Source of the DNA: JAIVJM01 sp963816985
Lineage (GTDB): Bacteria; Acidobacteriota; Blastocatellia; Pyrinomonadales; Pyrinomonadaceae
Direction of reading: 5' to 3'
Assembly (NCBI GenBank): GCA_963816985.1
Contig: CAWFMF010000004.1
Coordinates: 1,922,001 to 1,986,000, forward strand
Length of the DNA stretch: 64,000 bases
Positions 17,680-27,307 of the stretch are shown piece by piece. Positions within the stretch are counted from its first letter, which is position 1; each line of letters opens with the position of its first letter. Below the pieces are notes generated by a model, which was given only the letters and a program-made list of their open reading frames with translations, did not search any database and had not been told where the DNA came from. The position numbers and the translations under genes were made by a program.

Positions 17680-18895
17680 GTGCCCGCGAGTGAACTCATC
17701 TACGATTGGAACACGGTCGCGCCCGCGCGCGAAAAGCCCAACCGGCGCATCACGTTCGACGACGAGACGCTGCGCGACGGGCTGCAATCGCCCTCGGTCT
17801 GCGAGCCGCCCGTCGAGCGCAAGATCGAGCTGCTGCACCTGATGGACGCGCTCGGCATAGACACCGCCGACATCGGCCTGCCGGGCGCGGGCGGCACGCA
17901 CGCGGCGGGCGTCGAACGGCTCGCCAAAGAGATAGTCGAGCAGAAACTCAGCATCCGCCCGAACTGCGCCGCGCGCACGCACGAGAACGACATCCGGCCC
18001 ATCGCCGAAATCTCGCAGCGCGCAGGCATCGCCATCGAAGCCTGCACCTTCATCGGCTCCTCGCCCGTCCGCTTCTACGCCGAGGACTGGACGTTGGATA
18101 AGCTCTTGAGATTGACGGAAGACGCCGTGACCTTCGCCGTCAAGGAAGGTCTGCCCGTGATGTACGTCACCGAGGACACTTCGCGCGCCGACCCGGAGAC
18201 TTTGCGCGCGCTCTACACGACGGCCATCCGCGCGGGCGCGCGCGCCGTCTGCGTCTGCGACACCGTGGGCCACTCGACTCCGGACGGGGCGCGCGCCGTC
18301 GTCTCTTTCGTGAAGGGGCATCATCGAAGAGCAGGGCGGCGGCGTCCGCCTCGACTGGCACGGCCACCAAGACCGTGGCCTCGGCGTCATCAACTCGATA
18401 GCGGCGATTGAGGGCGGCGCGGATCAGGTTCACGGCTCGGCGCTCGGCGTCGGCGAGCGCGTCGGCAACACGCCGATGGATCAACTGCTGGTCAACCTCA
18501 AGCTCATGGAGTGGATAGACAACGACCTCTCGCGCCTGCGCGAGTATTGCGAGAAGGCTTCCGAGTCTTGCGGCTGGACGATTCCGGTCAACTACCCCGT
18601 CTTCGGGCGCGACGCCTTCCGCACGGCGACGGGCGTCCACGCGGCGGCGGTCATCAAGAGCTACCGCAAGAACGACCCGGCGCTCGCCAACCTCGTCTAT
18701 TCGGGCGTCCCCGCCGCGCTCTTCGGCATGAAGCAGACCATCGAGATCGGCCCGATGAGCGGCAAGTCCAACGTCGTCTACTGGCTCGAATCGCGCGGCC
18801 TCGAAGCCAGCGACGAGCGCGTCCAACGCATCTTCGACCACGCCAAGAGCGCCCGCGGCGTCCTCACCGAAGAGGAAGTCAAGCAACTGGTCTAA
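17680..18895 (+). CDS. 2-isopropylmalate/homocitrate synthase-family enzyme, frameshifted
   Basis: A DRE-TIM metallolyase of about 405 residues, split by one extra base. The first frame (17680 to about 18317) has ITFDDETLRDGLQ with the metal Asp and catalytic Arg, then LGIDTADIGLPG and VCVCDTVGHSTP. The second frame has DWHGHQDRGLGVIN with the metal-binding HxH, NTPMDQLL, and a C-terminal IGPMSGKSNVVYWL. The break is at the GGGG run 18315-18318; removing one G restores AAG GGC ATC ATC GAA GAG. The first fragment lacks the HxH site and would be inactive. The start is a GTG with GGGAGG 7 nt upstream. Citramalate or homocitrate synthase activity is equally possible. Confidence 0.85.
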
Positions 18896-18898
18896 GAG

Positions 18899-18977
18899 CC
18901 GTGACAGGTAAACCGTGACAGGTGACAAGAGTAAAACTTGTCTTCTCCTGTCACCTGTCACCTGTCACCCGTCACGG
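18899..18977. repeat. tandem-word hairpin, GTGACAGG type
   Basis: The arms 18899-18929 and 18947-18977 (31 nt) pair with six mismatches. The loop 18930-18946 contains AAAACTTGTCTTC. The arms are tandem copies of GTGACAGG/GTAAACCG. It fills the whole spacer between the LeuA-like gene and the M20 peptidase gene. Its words recur at 40443-40567 and 60210-60294. Confidence 0.85.
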
Positions 18978-18982
18978 GGTTT

Positions 18983-20221
18983 ATGTCCATCCCTTCCATC
19001 ACGACCGTCGCGCCCGCCGAGACCGTCCGCGAACTCCTCGCCTCGGAGCGCGTGCGGCGCGCCTTCCGCCTCTTCGAGACCGAAGCCGCGCGCATCAACG
19101 CCGAGCACGAAGCGGTCTGCCGCATCCCTTCGCCGCCGTTCGGCGAGGCGGAGCGGGCCGAACACCTGCGCGCGAAGTTCGTCGAGTGCGGTCTGAGTGA
19201 TGTCAGGATAGACGAGGTGGGCAACTGCGTCGCTCTGCGTCGCGGGCGGAGCGAGCGACCGCTGTTGGTCTTGAGCGCGCACCTCGACACGGTCTTCCCC
19301 GCCGGGACGGACTTCAGCGTGCGGTACGAAGGGACGCGGATGCGCGCGCCCGGCATTGCCGACGACGGCTGTGGGCTCGTGGGGCTCGTGGCGCTCGCGC
19401 GCGCTCTCGACGAGTGCCGGATAGAGACCGAAGGGTCTCTCCTCTTCGTCGGCACGGTGGGCGAAGAGGGCGAGGGCGACCTGCGCGGCGTGAGACACCT
19501 CATGACGGCGGGCGAGTGGGCGGGCCGTGTTGACTCCTTCATCAGCATTGACGGCCCCGGCGTCGAGCGCATCACCAACGCGGCGCTCGGCTCGCGCCGC
19601 TACCGCGTCCGCTGCCGGGGCACGGGCGGCCACTCGTGGGGCGACTTCGGCGCGGCGAATCCTGTGCACGCTCTGGGCCGCGCGGTCGCGCGCCTCGCCG
19701 CCTACCCCGCGCCCACGCGCCCGCGCACGACCTTCAACGTCGGGCGCATCGAAGGCGGCACGGGCGTCAACGTCATCCCGCGCGAGGCCTCGATGGACGT
19801 AGACCTCCGCTCCGAATCTTCGGAAGAACTCGCACGGCTCGACGCCTACTTCCGCCGCGCCGCGCGCGAGGCCGCCGACGACGAGAACACCAATCGTCGC
19901 ACGGGCACGCCGCCCCTCGAACTCGAAGTCAAGCTCATCGGCGACCGACCGGGCGGACTGACCCGCCCCGACGACCCGCTCGTCCGCCTCGCCGAAGAGG
20001 CGACGCGCGCCGTGGGCGCGAGGCCCCAACTCGACTGCTCCTCGACCGACTCCAACATCGCCATCTCGCGCGGACTGTCCGCCGTCACCATCGGCGCGGG
20101 CGGGACCTCCGGCCACACGCACACGCTCGACGAATGGTACGACCCGCGCGGGCGCGACTTGGGACTCAAACGAGCCCTCCTCGTCGCCCTCGGCACGGTC
20201 GGGCTGCGAGCCGGAGAGTAG
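18983..20221 (+). CDS. M20-family metallopeptidase
   Basis: A 412-residue protein from the ATG at 18983 (MSIPSITTV). An earlier start would translate the palindrome. M20 motifs are LVLSAHLDTVFPAG (His ligand and Asp), GIADDGCGLVG (bridging Asp), VGTVGEEGEGDLRG (catalytic Glu and metal Glu), SIDGPG and a C-terminal SGHTHTLDEW with the last His ligand. The dimerisation lid lies at about 195-310 (RCRGTGGHSWGDFG). It is related to PepT and M20 aminoacylases that cleave di- or tripeptides; no signal peptide is seen, so it is probably cytoplasmic. It follows the hairpin directly. Confidence 0.92.
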   Translation: MSIPSITTVAPAETVRELLASERVRRAFRLFETEAARINAEHEAVCRIPSPPFGEAERAEHLRAKFVECGLSDVRIDEVGNCVALRRGRSERPLLVLSAHLDTVFPAGTDFSVRYEGTRMRAPGIADDGCGLVGLVALARALDECRIETEGSLLFVGTVGEEGEGDLRGVRHLMTAGEWAGRVDSFISIDGPGVERITNAALGSRRYRVRCRGTGGHSWGDFGAANPVHALGRAVARLAAYPAPTRPRTTFNVGRIEGGTGVNVIPREASMDVDLRSESSEELARLDAYFRRAAREAADDENTNRRTGTPPLELEVKLIGDRPGGLTRPDDPLVRLAEEATRAVGARPQLDCSSTDSNIAISRGLSAVTIGAGGTSGHTHTLDEWYDPRGRDLGLKRALLVALGTVGLRAGE

Positions 20222-20238
20222 ACACGCTCGAACACGTA

Positions 20239-20304
20239 GACGGCGAGAGGGCTTGGCCTTCATCATCAACATGTTGATGATGAAGGCCAAGCCCTCTCGC
20301 CGTC
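20239..20304. repeat. perfect 66-bp palindrome between convergent genes
   Basis: The sequence 20239-20304 equals its own reverse complement, centred on CAACATGTTG with no loop. It sits 17 bp after the M20 stop and 15 bp before the DUF4388 gene's stop on the other strand. It can form a 33-bp cruciform and may terminate both transcripts, although no T tract follows. Confidence 0.9.
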
Positions 20305-20319
20305 GAAGGTTCTGATGTC

Positions 20320-21423
20320 CTAGTTAACCGGGATAGTGACGACCGTCGAGCCCGCCTTACCGGCGGGGAAACGACGCCCGCGCGCGATGCGGACGGCTGT
20401 GCCGCCGTAAGCTTCCGCGCCGGGGGTCGAGCCCGCGACCGAAGCCTGCGTCACACGGCCCGCCTCGTCGTAGCTCACCGTGACCCTCACCAACTTTGGC
20501 CCCGAAGGCGCGAGTGGCGCGGGCTTGGGCGCGGCGGCGGTGCTTTCCGCGTCGGCCTCGTTCTCTTTCTTCGCGCGCTCTTCGGCCCTGCGCTCGCGCT
20601 CGCGGCGTTCGCGTGCCTCTCGCTCGCGCGCTTCGCGCCGTGCCTCCTCGGCGGCGGCGTTGTCCGGCGCAACAGCGTCGGCGGGCGCGGCCTCGGACGC
20701 TTCGGGGGCGGGGCTGGAAGACGCCGCGTCGTTCGCGGACGGGGAAGGAATTTCTGCTGCGGGCTGCGACGCAGGAGCCGCTGAACTCGCCGCCGACTTG
20801 CTGCCGAGACGACCGGAGAGGGGGATGGCGGCGACCGCGCAGGCGAGGACGAGGCTTGCGCCGACGCCCATCACGAGCCACTTCTTTTTGCCTCCGCCCC
20901 CGCCGCTCGCGCCGTCAACCATCAAGGAGAGCGGAACCTCGTTCGAGCCGAAAGACTCGCCGCCGTCGTTCGACGCGGCCTCCTCTTTCGCCGACTCCTT
21001 CGCTGACTCCTTCGCCGACTGTCCCGCGCCGAGCCGATCAACCTGCTCGAACATCTGCGACACGTCGGCCTCCGAAGGCGACCACGCGCCGAAGGCGTCG
21101 GCCTCCGAAGGCGAGACTCCCTCGTCGAGTCGGCGCAAGCCTTCGAGCACGACCTGCGTCCAAGACTGGCTGATGGTGCGGCGCGTCGGCAGCACTTCGG
21201 GGCTGAAGTCGAAGGCGGCGTTCGGCAGCGTCAGGGAGAAGTAGACGGCCTCCTCGCCGCTCAGTAAGCCGACCTTCGCGTCCACCAGTTCGCCGTCCTT
21301 GATGAAGAAGACGCTGTGCCCGCGCTGGTAGTCAATCTTGAGACGGCCCGTCTTCCGCTGGTTACAGAAGAACTCGATCAATTCGGCCAGCGACATATCG
21401 CTGAGCTGTCCGGTCAGTGCCAT
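20320..21423 (-). CDS. DUF4388 (PatA-like) protein with TM segment and TonB-like tail
   Basis: A 367-residue protein. Residues 1-110 are a DUF4388/PatA N-terminal domain (LTGQLSDMSLAELIEFFCNQ and KTGRLKIDYQ), found in gliding or chemotaxis regulators. A low-complexity region with repeated SAKE units follows, then one membrane span (WLVMGVGASLVLACAVAAIPL near 190). A long charged stretch rich in EEARREARERE comes next, and the last 60 residues (LVRVTVSYDEAGRVTQASV) are a TonB C-terminal-like domain. The layout places the DUF4388 part in the cytoplasm and the TonB-like part in the periplasm. Such coupling is unusual, and the function is unknown. Confidence 0.8.
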   Translation of the reverse strand: MALTGQLSDMSLAELIEFFCNQRKTGRLKIDYQRGHSVFFIKDGELVDAKVGLLSGEEAVYFSLTLPNAAFDFSPEVLPTRRTISQSWTQVVLEGLRRLDEGVSPSEADAFGAWSPSEADVSQMFEQVDRLGAGQSAKESAKESAKEEAASNDGGESFGSNEVPLSLMVDGASGGGGGKKKWLVMGVGASLVLACAVAAIPLSGRLGSKSAASSAAPASQPAAEIPSPSANDAASSSPAPEASEAAPADAVAPDNAAAEEARREAREREARERRERERRAEERAKKENEADAESTAAAPKPAPLAPSGPKLVRVTVSYDEAGRVTQASVAGSTPGAEAYGGTAVRIARGRRFPAGKAGSTVVTIPVN

Positions 21424-21472
21424 AAATAATTCCTCTTCGCCTTGAGGGTTTTTAGAAAGATTGTCCGCGCCG

Positions 21473-22627
21473 CTACTGCGCGAGGGTGAAGTTGTAGGTG
21501 ATAACGCCGGAGACTTTGACGGGCTGGCCCGTCAGGAGCGTCGGCGAGAAACGGGCCTGCTTCGCCGCCGCCTCAGCCGCCCCCTGCAACATATTCGGCC
21601 CCTTAAGGGCCTTCGCCGAAATCACTTTGCCTGTCACGTCAATGATGACCTCGACCTCAACCATGCCGGTCGAGCGCGCGCGCCGCGCGTTGTCGGGGTA
21701 CGTAGGCACGGGCAGGCTCAGAGCCCTGCCGTTGAGGATGCCGCCCGAAACGGGCTTGAGCGGGCCGCGCACGACGGGCCGGGCCGGGGCTTCGCCGTCG
21801 CCACGGACGACGGGGCCGCCCGCCGAGGCGTTCGAGTTGCCCGCGAGCAGCGACGGGTTCGGCGCAGCCGCCGCGTTGTCGAGCGAGGCGAGCGCGATGG
21901 GCGCGTTCTTCTTCGCGGCGTTCGCCTTTGGTTGCTGCGGCGCGGGGTTATTTACGGGCGCGGAAGGCTTCGGCTGCGCCGCGACGTTGTTCGGCTGCTG
22001 CGCGTTTGAGTTGGCGGGCGCGGGCGAAGGAGTCGCGGCGGCGGGGTTCGCGGGCGCGGCTGAGGGCTGCGGCGCGGCGGGCTGCGACATCTTGGCGACC
22101 ATCGTCTCGTCGAGGTAGTAGGCGATGGTGCGGTAAGTCACCTCCGAGGGCTCGAACGTGAGCTTGCCGCCTTCGATGACGGCGACGGAGGTCGTCATCT
22201 TCACCCAGTTGCCGACCTGGTCGAACTCGTAGCTGTAACTCTCTTTGCTCAGGAGCGAACCGTCCTCGTTGAGGAGGGTCATCTCGATCATGTTCCCCTT
22301 GTCGTCGTACTTGTAGGTCTCCTTGCCCGTCAGCGTCCCGCCGGCGGCGAGGAAGTACGCGTTGTCAACCTTGGCCCCCTTGTTGTCGTAGGTCGTCGTC
22401 TCCAAAACGACGCGCGCGCCCTCCGAGGGCTTGCCCTGCTTGACGGTGATCTTCGCCGTCTCGGTCTTGACGCGCCGCACCGGGCCGAGTAGGCCATCCT
22501 GCTCGCGGTCGTTCGTGGCGGGCGTCAGGCGCAGGAAGGAGAAGGATGGGTGCGCCGAGGCCGTCGGGACGTTCGAAGCCACGAGGAGGACGAGCAGCAT
22601 GAGAGTCAGGTTTATTCGTTTGAGCAT
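21473..22627 (-). CDS. secreted protein with TonB C-terminal domain
   Basis: A 384-residue protein with a signal peptide (MLKRINLTLMLLVLLVASNV). The mature part has a YD-like region (TTTYDNKGAKVDN, TYKYDDKGNMIEM) resembling RHS-type text, a Pro/Ala/Gln-rich linker, and a TonB C-terminal domain (LPVPTYPDNARRARSTGMVE, then VSGVITYNFTLAQ). The start at 22627 has AGGAG 8 nt upstream; the GTG at 22636 does not. It lies 49 bp upstream of the DUF4388 gene on the same strand, and both end in TonB-like domains. It may interact with outer-membrane partners, but no ExbBD genes are present here. Confidence 0.82.
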   Translation of the reverse strand: MLKRINLTLMLLVLLVASNVPTASAHPSFSFLRLTPATNDREQDGLLGPVRRVKTETAKITVKQGKPSEGARVVLETTTYDNKGAKVDNAYFLAAGGTLTGKETYKYDDKGNMIEMTLLNEDGSLLSKESYSYEFDQVGNWVKMTTSVAVIEGGKLTFEPSEVTYRTIAYYLDETMVAKMSQPAAPQPSAAPANPAAATPSPAPANSNAQQPNNVAAQPKPSAPVNNPAPQQPKANAAKKNAPIALASLDNAAAAPNPSLLAGNSNASAGGPVVRGDGEAPARPVVRGPLKPVSGGILNGRALSLPVPTYPDNARRARSTGMVEVEVIIDVTGKVISAKALKGPNMLQGAAEAAAKQARFSPTLLTGQPVKVSGVITYNFTLAQ

Positions 22628-23111
22628 GACTTTCACTCCTGAAGAGTTTTAGCGTGTGTCGGGTCGAGCGTCAGGGGTGGGTTGTGTACGCCGTGCGGAA
22701 ACTGCCCGGCGGCCTTCCGAAGCACTTCCGAGGACAGCCCTTGGACAGGCAGGAGGACTGCCCGGAGAGACATTCCCGCGAAACCGCGCCCTGTGGAAAT
22801 CAGTGGGTGTGTGCCGTTTAGAGTCGGCGGCGTGAGTGTCGGGCAGGCGGCTTAAACGTAAATGTTACAACAGATGCGTTCCCTTCAAGCCCGTCCGAAA
22901 GAGTCCCGGTGAGCAACCCCTGCATGACGACCGCTGCCCGCAAATGCAGCAGCAGAAATATTATACATAACAAACATAGTTTGTCCATACAAAACATTGC
23001 CAAAAATTAAGCAGTAAAAATCCGTCTCATTCTCGAACAGAAATTAAAGAGGATGCGGGTTGAGGTCAGAAGCGACGCCGACCTCAAACACGTTTCCGAG
23101 TGGAGGAATTT
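22628..23111. other. 484-bp intergenic region without recognised gene
   Basis: No convincing coding sequence. The first half is GC-rich and has several GCCCGG/GGACAG patches. The second half, from about 22900 to 23010, is AT-rich and may hold promoters for the minus-strand gene at 22627. A 61-codon minus-strand open frame (22818-23003) has a hydrophobic N-terminus but no ribosome-binding site or relatives that I recognise. Confidence 0.5.
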
Positions 23112-24140
23112 TCAGTCGGAGAAGAGCGACGCCATCCGCTCGGTCGAGAGGGCGGAGCGCGTCGCTTCGTAGGCTTGGCCGACGCCGATGTCTGTGATGG
23201 CGCGACCCGAAACGACGCGGTGGCGGTCGCCGGGGGGGATGTAGCAGTTGAACATCGGGTGGTGGGCCATGAGGATGACGACGGGCGTGCCGACGGCGGC
23301 GGCGATGTGCATCGGCCCCGTGTCGTTCGAGACGAAGACGGAGAGGCGCGCCGAGGCGGCGGCGAGCTGCGGGATGGTCAGGCGGTCTAAGACGACGGTC
23401 GAGGGCGGGAGCGCCGCGCGCATCTCGCGCACCTTCGCGCGCTCCTCCGGCCCCGCGAAGAGGACGGGTCGCACCGCGTCGTTGCGCACCAGCATCCACG
23501 TCAGTTCGGCGAAGCGCTCCAAAGGCCAGCAGCGGCTCTCGTGCCCCGCGCCCGGAAAGATGCCGATGAGCGGCGCGTCCCGGCCCGCCTTCGCCTTCTT
23601 CAGAAGCTCTTCGACGGCGCGGCTGTCCTCCTCACGCACGGGCAGGCGCGGCGTGCGCGACACGTCCCCGACTCCGAGCGGCGCGAGCACGTCCAGATAA
23701 CGGTCAATCGCGTGCTTTTTCCTGTCCTCGACGGGCGGCGGCGGGCGGAAGTTCGAGAGGTAGTCGAGCGAGCGCGTCGGTCTGCGCGCGTAGAGCCTCT
23801 GGCCCGCGCCCGAAAGGAAGCCGAGGATGTTCGTCTCGGAGAGACTGTGCAGGTCAATGACGAAATCAAAGCGTCGCCGTCGCACGTCCAAGGCGAGCTG
23901 GCCGATGCGGAAGACGGAGACGAGCTTCGGCCCGTCGCGCAAGGCCACGCGGTCAACGGCCAGAGTCTCGTCGGCCACCCCCGCCAACTCGACCACCGCC
24001 CCGGCGGCCCGCCCCACCGCGACCGTCACCCGCGCGCGCGGGAACTTCTGCCGGATGGCGGCGAGCGCGGGCATGCTCAGCACCACGTCGCCGAGTTGGC
24101 CGAAGTCTATGACGAGGATGTTTTGCGGGTCGAACTTCAT
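23112..24140 (-). CDS. glycosyltransferase family 9 (heptosyltransferase-like)
   Basis: A 342-residue GT-B enzyme. The N-terminal ILVIDFGQLGDVVLSMPALAA is typical of ADP-heptose:LPS heptosyltransferases and relatives. The C-terminal half has IGIFPGAGHESRCWPLERFAEL and LSVFVSNDTGPMHIAAAVGT, which form the nucleotide-sugar site. The start is the ATG at 24140 (MKFDPQN); the open frame extends 14 codons further upstream without support. It is a soluble enzyme likely acting on the inner face of the membrane in LPS or cell-surface glycan assembly; the exact sugar is unknown. It is a single gene, 72 bp from the WD40-TIR gene. Confidence 0.9.
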   Translation of the reverse strand: MKFDPQNILVIDFGQLGDVVLSMPALAAIRQKFPRARVTVAVGRAAGAVVELAGVADETLAVDRVALRDGPKLVSVFRIGQLALDVRRRRFDFVIDLHSLSETNILGFLSGAGQRLYARRPTRSLDYLSNFRPPPPVEDRKKHAIDRYLDVLAPLGVGDVSRTPRLPVREEDSRAVEELLKKAKAGRDAPLIGIFPGAGHESRCWPLERFAELTWMLVRNDAVRPVLFAGPEERAKVREMRAALPPSTVVLDRLTIPQLAAASARLSVFVSNDTGPMHIAAAVGTPVVILMAHHPMFNCYIPPGDRHRVVSGRAITDIGVGQAYEATRSALSTERMASLFSD

Positions 24141-24212
24141 CGTTCGCAATAACGATACAACATCGCCCCGCGTTTCACACAAGACGCGCGGCCCGATCTC
24201 GGCCCGCGCCCC

Positions 24213-27200
24213 TCACCTCCAACTTTCCGCCCCTGCGCGCAGCGCTTCGCGCAAATCGTGCACCGCTGGGTGCTCGAAGTGAATCCCGTAGAGCGTGAGG
24301 ATGAGGTCGAAGAGCGTAGCGAAGTAGAGCCTCTCTTGCAGGAAGTCGCCGCGCACCCTCCCGCGCGCGAACGGCGGGAGCGAAGACCTTTCATCGCCCG
24401 CGAGGAGCAGCGGCAACACGGTCGCCTTTTCCTCCTCCGTCCCGGTAAGACGGAGGTTGATTAAATCCATCTCCGAGGCGACGACGCTGCCGGCGTCCGA
24501 AACTTTGTTCTCGTACTTCTGCCGGTACAGCGGAGTCCCGACGACGACAACGAAATCGCTCCCCACAATGCGACTAATGAAGCGCGCGACGTTCGCGCCG
24601 ATCTGCGGATTGTCTTTGCGGTCGAGGATGACTTCGATTCCGGCGTTCTCTAAATCTCTCCCCAGCCCGCGCACCCAACGCTCCTGCGACTCGGCACCCC
24701 ACGCGTAGCTGACGAAGCAACTCGGCGACTTTTTCTTCTCGTCGCGCACGACGGCCTTGACGCGCACGAGCGCCGACTCGAACGCCGTCCGCTGCCGCGT
24801 GCGCTCCTGCTCTTCGTTGAGTTGCTCGCGTTCGGCGCGACTAAGCGCGACCTCCTCGCCCGCCATCGGCAACATGATCTTCTTGCCGCACTCACCGCAG
24901 AACAGGAAGCCCTTGCCCTCGCCGATGCGCCGGACGACCTCGTCGCGCTGTTGCCGGTAGCCGCACTTCTCGCAGCCGACGGGCGGGAACCTCGTCACGT
25001 GAACGTCTCGGCCACGGAGAAACTCCTCGAAGAGTCCCTGAAAGAGCAGTCGGGCGTCCGGCCTCTCCTTCGCGTGGTAGAGGACGAGTTCGATTTCGCC
25101 CTCGCGCTCATTCACTTGGCGGAAGCCGCACACGTCGCTGCGCGCCGTCTCGTACTCGGCTTGGTTCTGCCACTGGTTCGTGCGGGTGAAGGTGTTCGTG
25201 TAGCCTAGTTGCACGACGAGCGCCGCGTAGACGTTCTCGACCGCGCCGCTCACGCGGTACGAGAAGTCTTCCACGGTCTCGACCTCTTCGAGCAACGGGC
25301 GCTTCTGGTTAATGAGCGCCGGAAAGATTAGGAGCGTCTGCGTGCCGAGTGTCTCGCGGAAGCAGAGGTTGTGTTTGAGGAAGAGGACGGCCGTCGCGTC
25401 GAGCAGAACGTCGCGTTCGTGTTTGTCCAAGCCTTTGATGTCGGAGAACTTGTAGTCGCCTTGGAGGACGCGCGCCTCGTCGAGAGCACCCAAACCGCGC
25501 GGGTTACGCCGCGCTTCGAGCACGAAGGACGCAGCGAGGTTCGCTAGCAAGTCCGGGGCGAGCAGGATGGTCTCCTCACCGGACGATCCGCGCAGCACAG
25601 CGACGTAACCGTGGTTCGAGAGGTGGCGCACCGCCGTCATCATCTCGGCGTCGGTAAACTCCCACTCACCGTCAGTCTCTTCTAGGCGCGCGCGCAACTC
25701 TCCGGGGCTAACCAAGACGCCTTTGCGCTCGCTGCTCTCCTTGAGCGTCAGCACGAACTCCTTGATGCGCTTGAAAGTCTTAGTAGTTACAGTAGCTGGC
25801 ATCTCGTCCCAGACGATTGAAGCCTTCAGGCGCGCGAGCAACTCGGCTAGCCCTTCACCCGTCAGCGCGCTTGTGACGACGTAGCCACCTTCGACGCCAT
25901 GCTGCTTGCAGAACTCCTCCAACTCCTGCCGCGTCAGCGTGGGCGTGCCGCGGTCGGCGCGCGCGCCGACGAGAATCACGCGGCGCTTCCGCCCATCGCG
26001 CCGCTCGCGCGACAGTTGCTTGAGCCAGTATTCCACACCCTTTAAGGGCTCCTGACGGTTGGTCGGGTCGAACAAAACCAACGCCAAGTCAACATCGTCT
26101 AGAAAGAGAGCGTGAACCAGACGGTAGTCGGGCTGCCCGGCTAAGTCCCACAACACGGCCTCGCACTGCGTCCCATCGTTGCGCGTCGCGCCGAGTTCGT
26201 CTATCACCCAGAACTGCTGCCCGTGCGTCGAAGGATGCTCCTTAAAGTCGCCGTGCGCCAAGCGCCAACCCAGACCCGTCTTGCCCGCGCCGCTGTCGCC
26301 AACGAGTGTGATCTTCGCCGTCGTGTAAAACACGTCCTCCCGGCCGAGCGCAGCGCGGCGGATGTCGGCATAATCCAACTCCCAGATGCGGATGAGGGTG
26401 TCGCCTTTGCCGAGCGTCGCTAGGACATTCGCTTCCAAGGGATTAAAGGCCAAGTCGGACGGCCAGGCGGCTGAAAGCTCCTCGTCAAGCACCGCGACAT
26501 TCTCCCATGTGTCACAGCGCCATAACCGGACGGTTCCGTCAATGGATTTAGAGGCCAAGTGCCAGCCATCATAAGAAAAAGAGACGGACGAAACCTGACC
26601 AGTGTGGCCTTCGAGGATAAGCATCCGCTGCCCCGTCTGGGCGACCCAGAGTCCGACCGTACTATCAGCACTCCCTGAGGCTATCGTCCGCCCGTCCGGC
26701 GACCACGCCACGCTGTTGACCGAGCCGGAGTGCCCTTTGAGGAAAAGCATAAGCCGTCCGGTAACAATGTCCCAGAGCCCAACCGTATTGTCATTGCTCC
26801 CTGAGGCTATCGTCCGCCCGTCCGGCGACCACGCCACGCTGTTGACCGAGCCGGAGTGCCCTTCGAGCGCGAGACGCTGCTGCAATGTCTCGGCGTTCCA
26901 GAGCCTGAGTTTGTTATCACTACTCCCGAAGGCGAGCAGCCCCCCATCCGGCGACCACACCACGCTGAAGACTTCGCTGGGGTGCCTTTTGGACGCGCGG
27001 TGTAACTTCCCCGTCTCGGCGTCCCAAAGACGGATTGCCCCGTCGTCACTCCCTAGGGCGAGCAGCCGCCCGCCCGGCGACCACGCCACGCCTAAGACCG
27101 AGCCGGAATGCCCTTTGAGCAGAAGGCGCGTCTGCCCCGTCTCGGCGTCCCACAGCCTGACAGTTCCACCGTAGCCCGCAGAAGCTATCGTCCTCCCGTC

Positions 27201-27302
27201 CAGCGACCACGCGATACGAAATATAGTGCCTTGATTTCCTAGGAGAGCGTGCCGGAGTTTGAATCCGGGAGGGATTTTGCTGGGTGTGTTCTTGTGAGGC
27301 AT
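24213..27302 (-). CDS. WD40 - Roc-like GTPase - zinc ribbon - TIR multidomain protein (candidate defence effector)
   Basis: A 1029-residue protein. Residues about 25-315 are seven WD40 blades (GHSGSVNSVAWSPDGRTIAS, LWDAETG), enough for one closed propeller. Residues about 330-500 are a Ras/Roc-like GTPase: P-loop GDSGAGKTG near 334, DLAGQPD near 386 and VGARADRG near 444. Residues about 520-740 form winged-helix/COR-like modules. A zinc ribbon (CEKCGY near 777, CGECGK near 804) and a coiled coil follow. The C-terminal TIR/SEFIR domain begins at CFVSYAWGAESQERW near 862, then VVVGTPLYRQKY. Sensor propeller, GTPase switch and TIR effector suggest an NAD-depleting immune protein. An XRE gene lies 5 bp upstream. 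Confidence 0.87.
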   Translation of the reverse strand: MPHKNTPSKIPPGFKLRHALLGNQGTIFRIAWSLDGRTIASAGYGGTVRLWDAETGQTRLLLKGHSGSVLGVAWSPGGRLLALGSDDGAIRLWDAETGKLHRASKRHPSEVFSVVWSPDGGLLAFGSSDNKLRLWNAETLQQRLALEGHSGSVNSVAWSPDGRTIASGSNDNTVGLWDIVTGRLMLFLKGHSGSVNSVAWSPDGRTIASGSADSTVGLWVAQTGQRMLILEGHTGQVSSVSFSYDGWHLASKSIDGTVRLWRCDTWENVAVLDEELSAAWPSDLAFNPLEANVLATLGKGDTLIRIWELDYADIRRAALGREDVFYTTAKITLVGDSGAGKTGLGWRLAHGDFKEHPSTHGQQFWVIDELGATRNDGTQCEAVLWDLAGQPDYRLVHALFLDDVDLALVLFDPTNRQEPLKGVEYWLKQLSRERRDGRKRRVILVGARADRGTPTLTRQELEEFCKQHGVEGGYVVTSALTGEGLAELLARLKASIVWDEMPATVTTKTFKRIKEFVLTLKESSERKGVLVSPGELRARLEETDGEWEFTDAEMMTAVRHLSNHGYVAVLRGSSGEETILLAPDLLANLAASFVLEARRNPRGLGALDEARVLQGDYKFSDIKGLDKHERDVLLDATAVLFLKHNLCFRETLGTQTLLIFPALINQKRPLLEEVETVEDFSYRVSGAVENVYAALVVQLGYTNTFTRTNQWQNQAEYETARSDVCGFRQVNEREGEIELVLYHAKERPDARLLFQGLFEEFLRGRDVHVTRFPPVGCEKCGYRQQRDEVVRRIGEGKGFLFCGECGKKIMLPMAGEEVALSRAEREQLNEEQERTRQRTAFESALVRVKAVVRDEKKKSPSCFVSYAWGAESQERWVRGLGRDLENAGIEVILDRKDNPQIGANVARFISRIVGSDFVVVVGTPLYRQKYENKVSDAGSVVASEMDLINLRLTGTEEEKATVLPLLLAGDERSSLPPFARGRVRGDFLQERLYFATLFDLILTLYGIHFEHPAVHDLREALRAGAESWR
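26671..26863 (-). repeat. 67-bp exact direct repeat inside the WD40 region
   Basis: Positions 26671-26737 and 26797-26863 are identical, 126 bp (42 codons) apart, coding for the GHSGSVNSVAWSPDGRTIAS part of two successive blades. Identity at every codon position points to recent duplication or gene conversion of blades. Confidence 0.85.
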
Positions 27303-27307
27303 CTATC

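Noticed and set aside
22818..23003. 61-codon hydrophobic minus-strand frame
   Set aside because: No ribosome-binding site, unusual composition in an AT-rich intergenic stretch, and no recognisable family.
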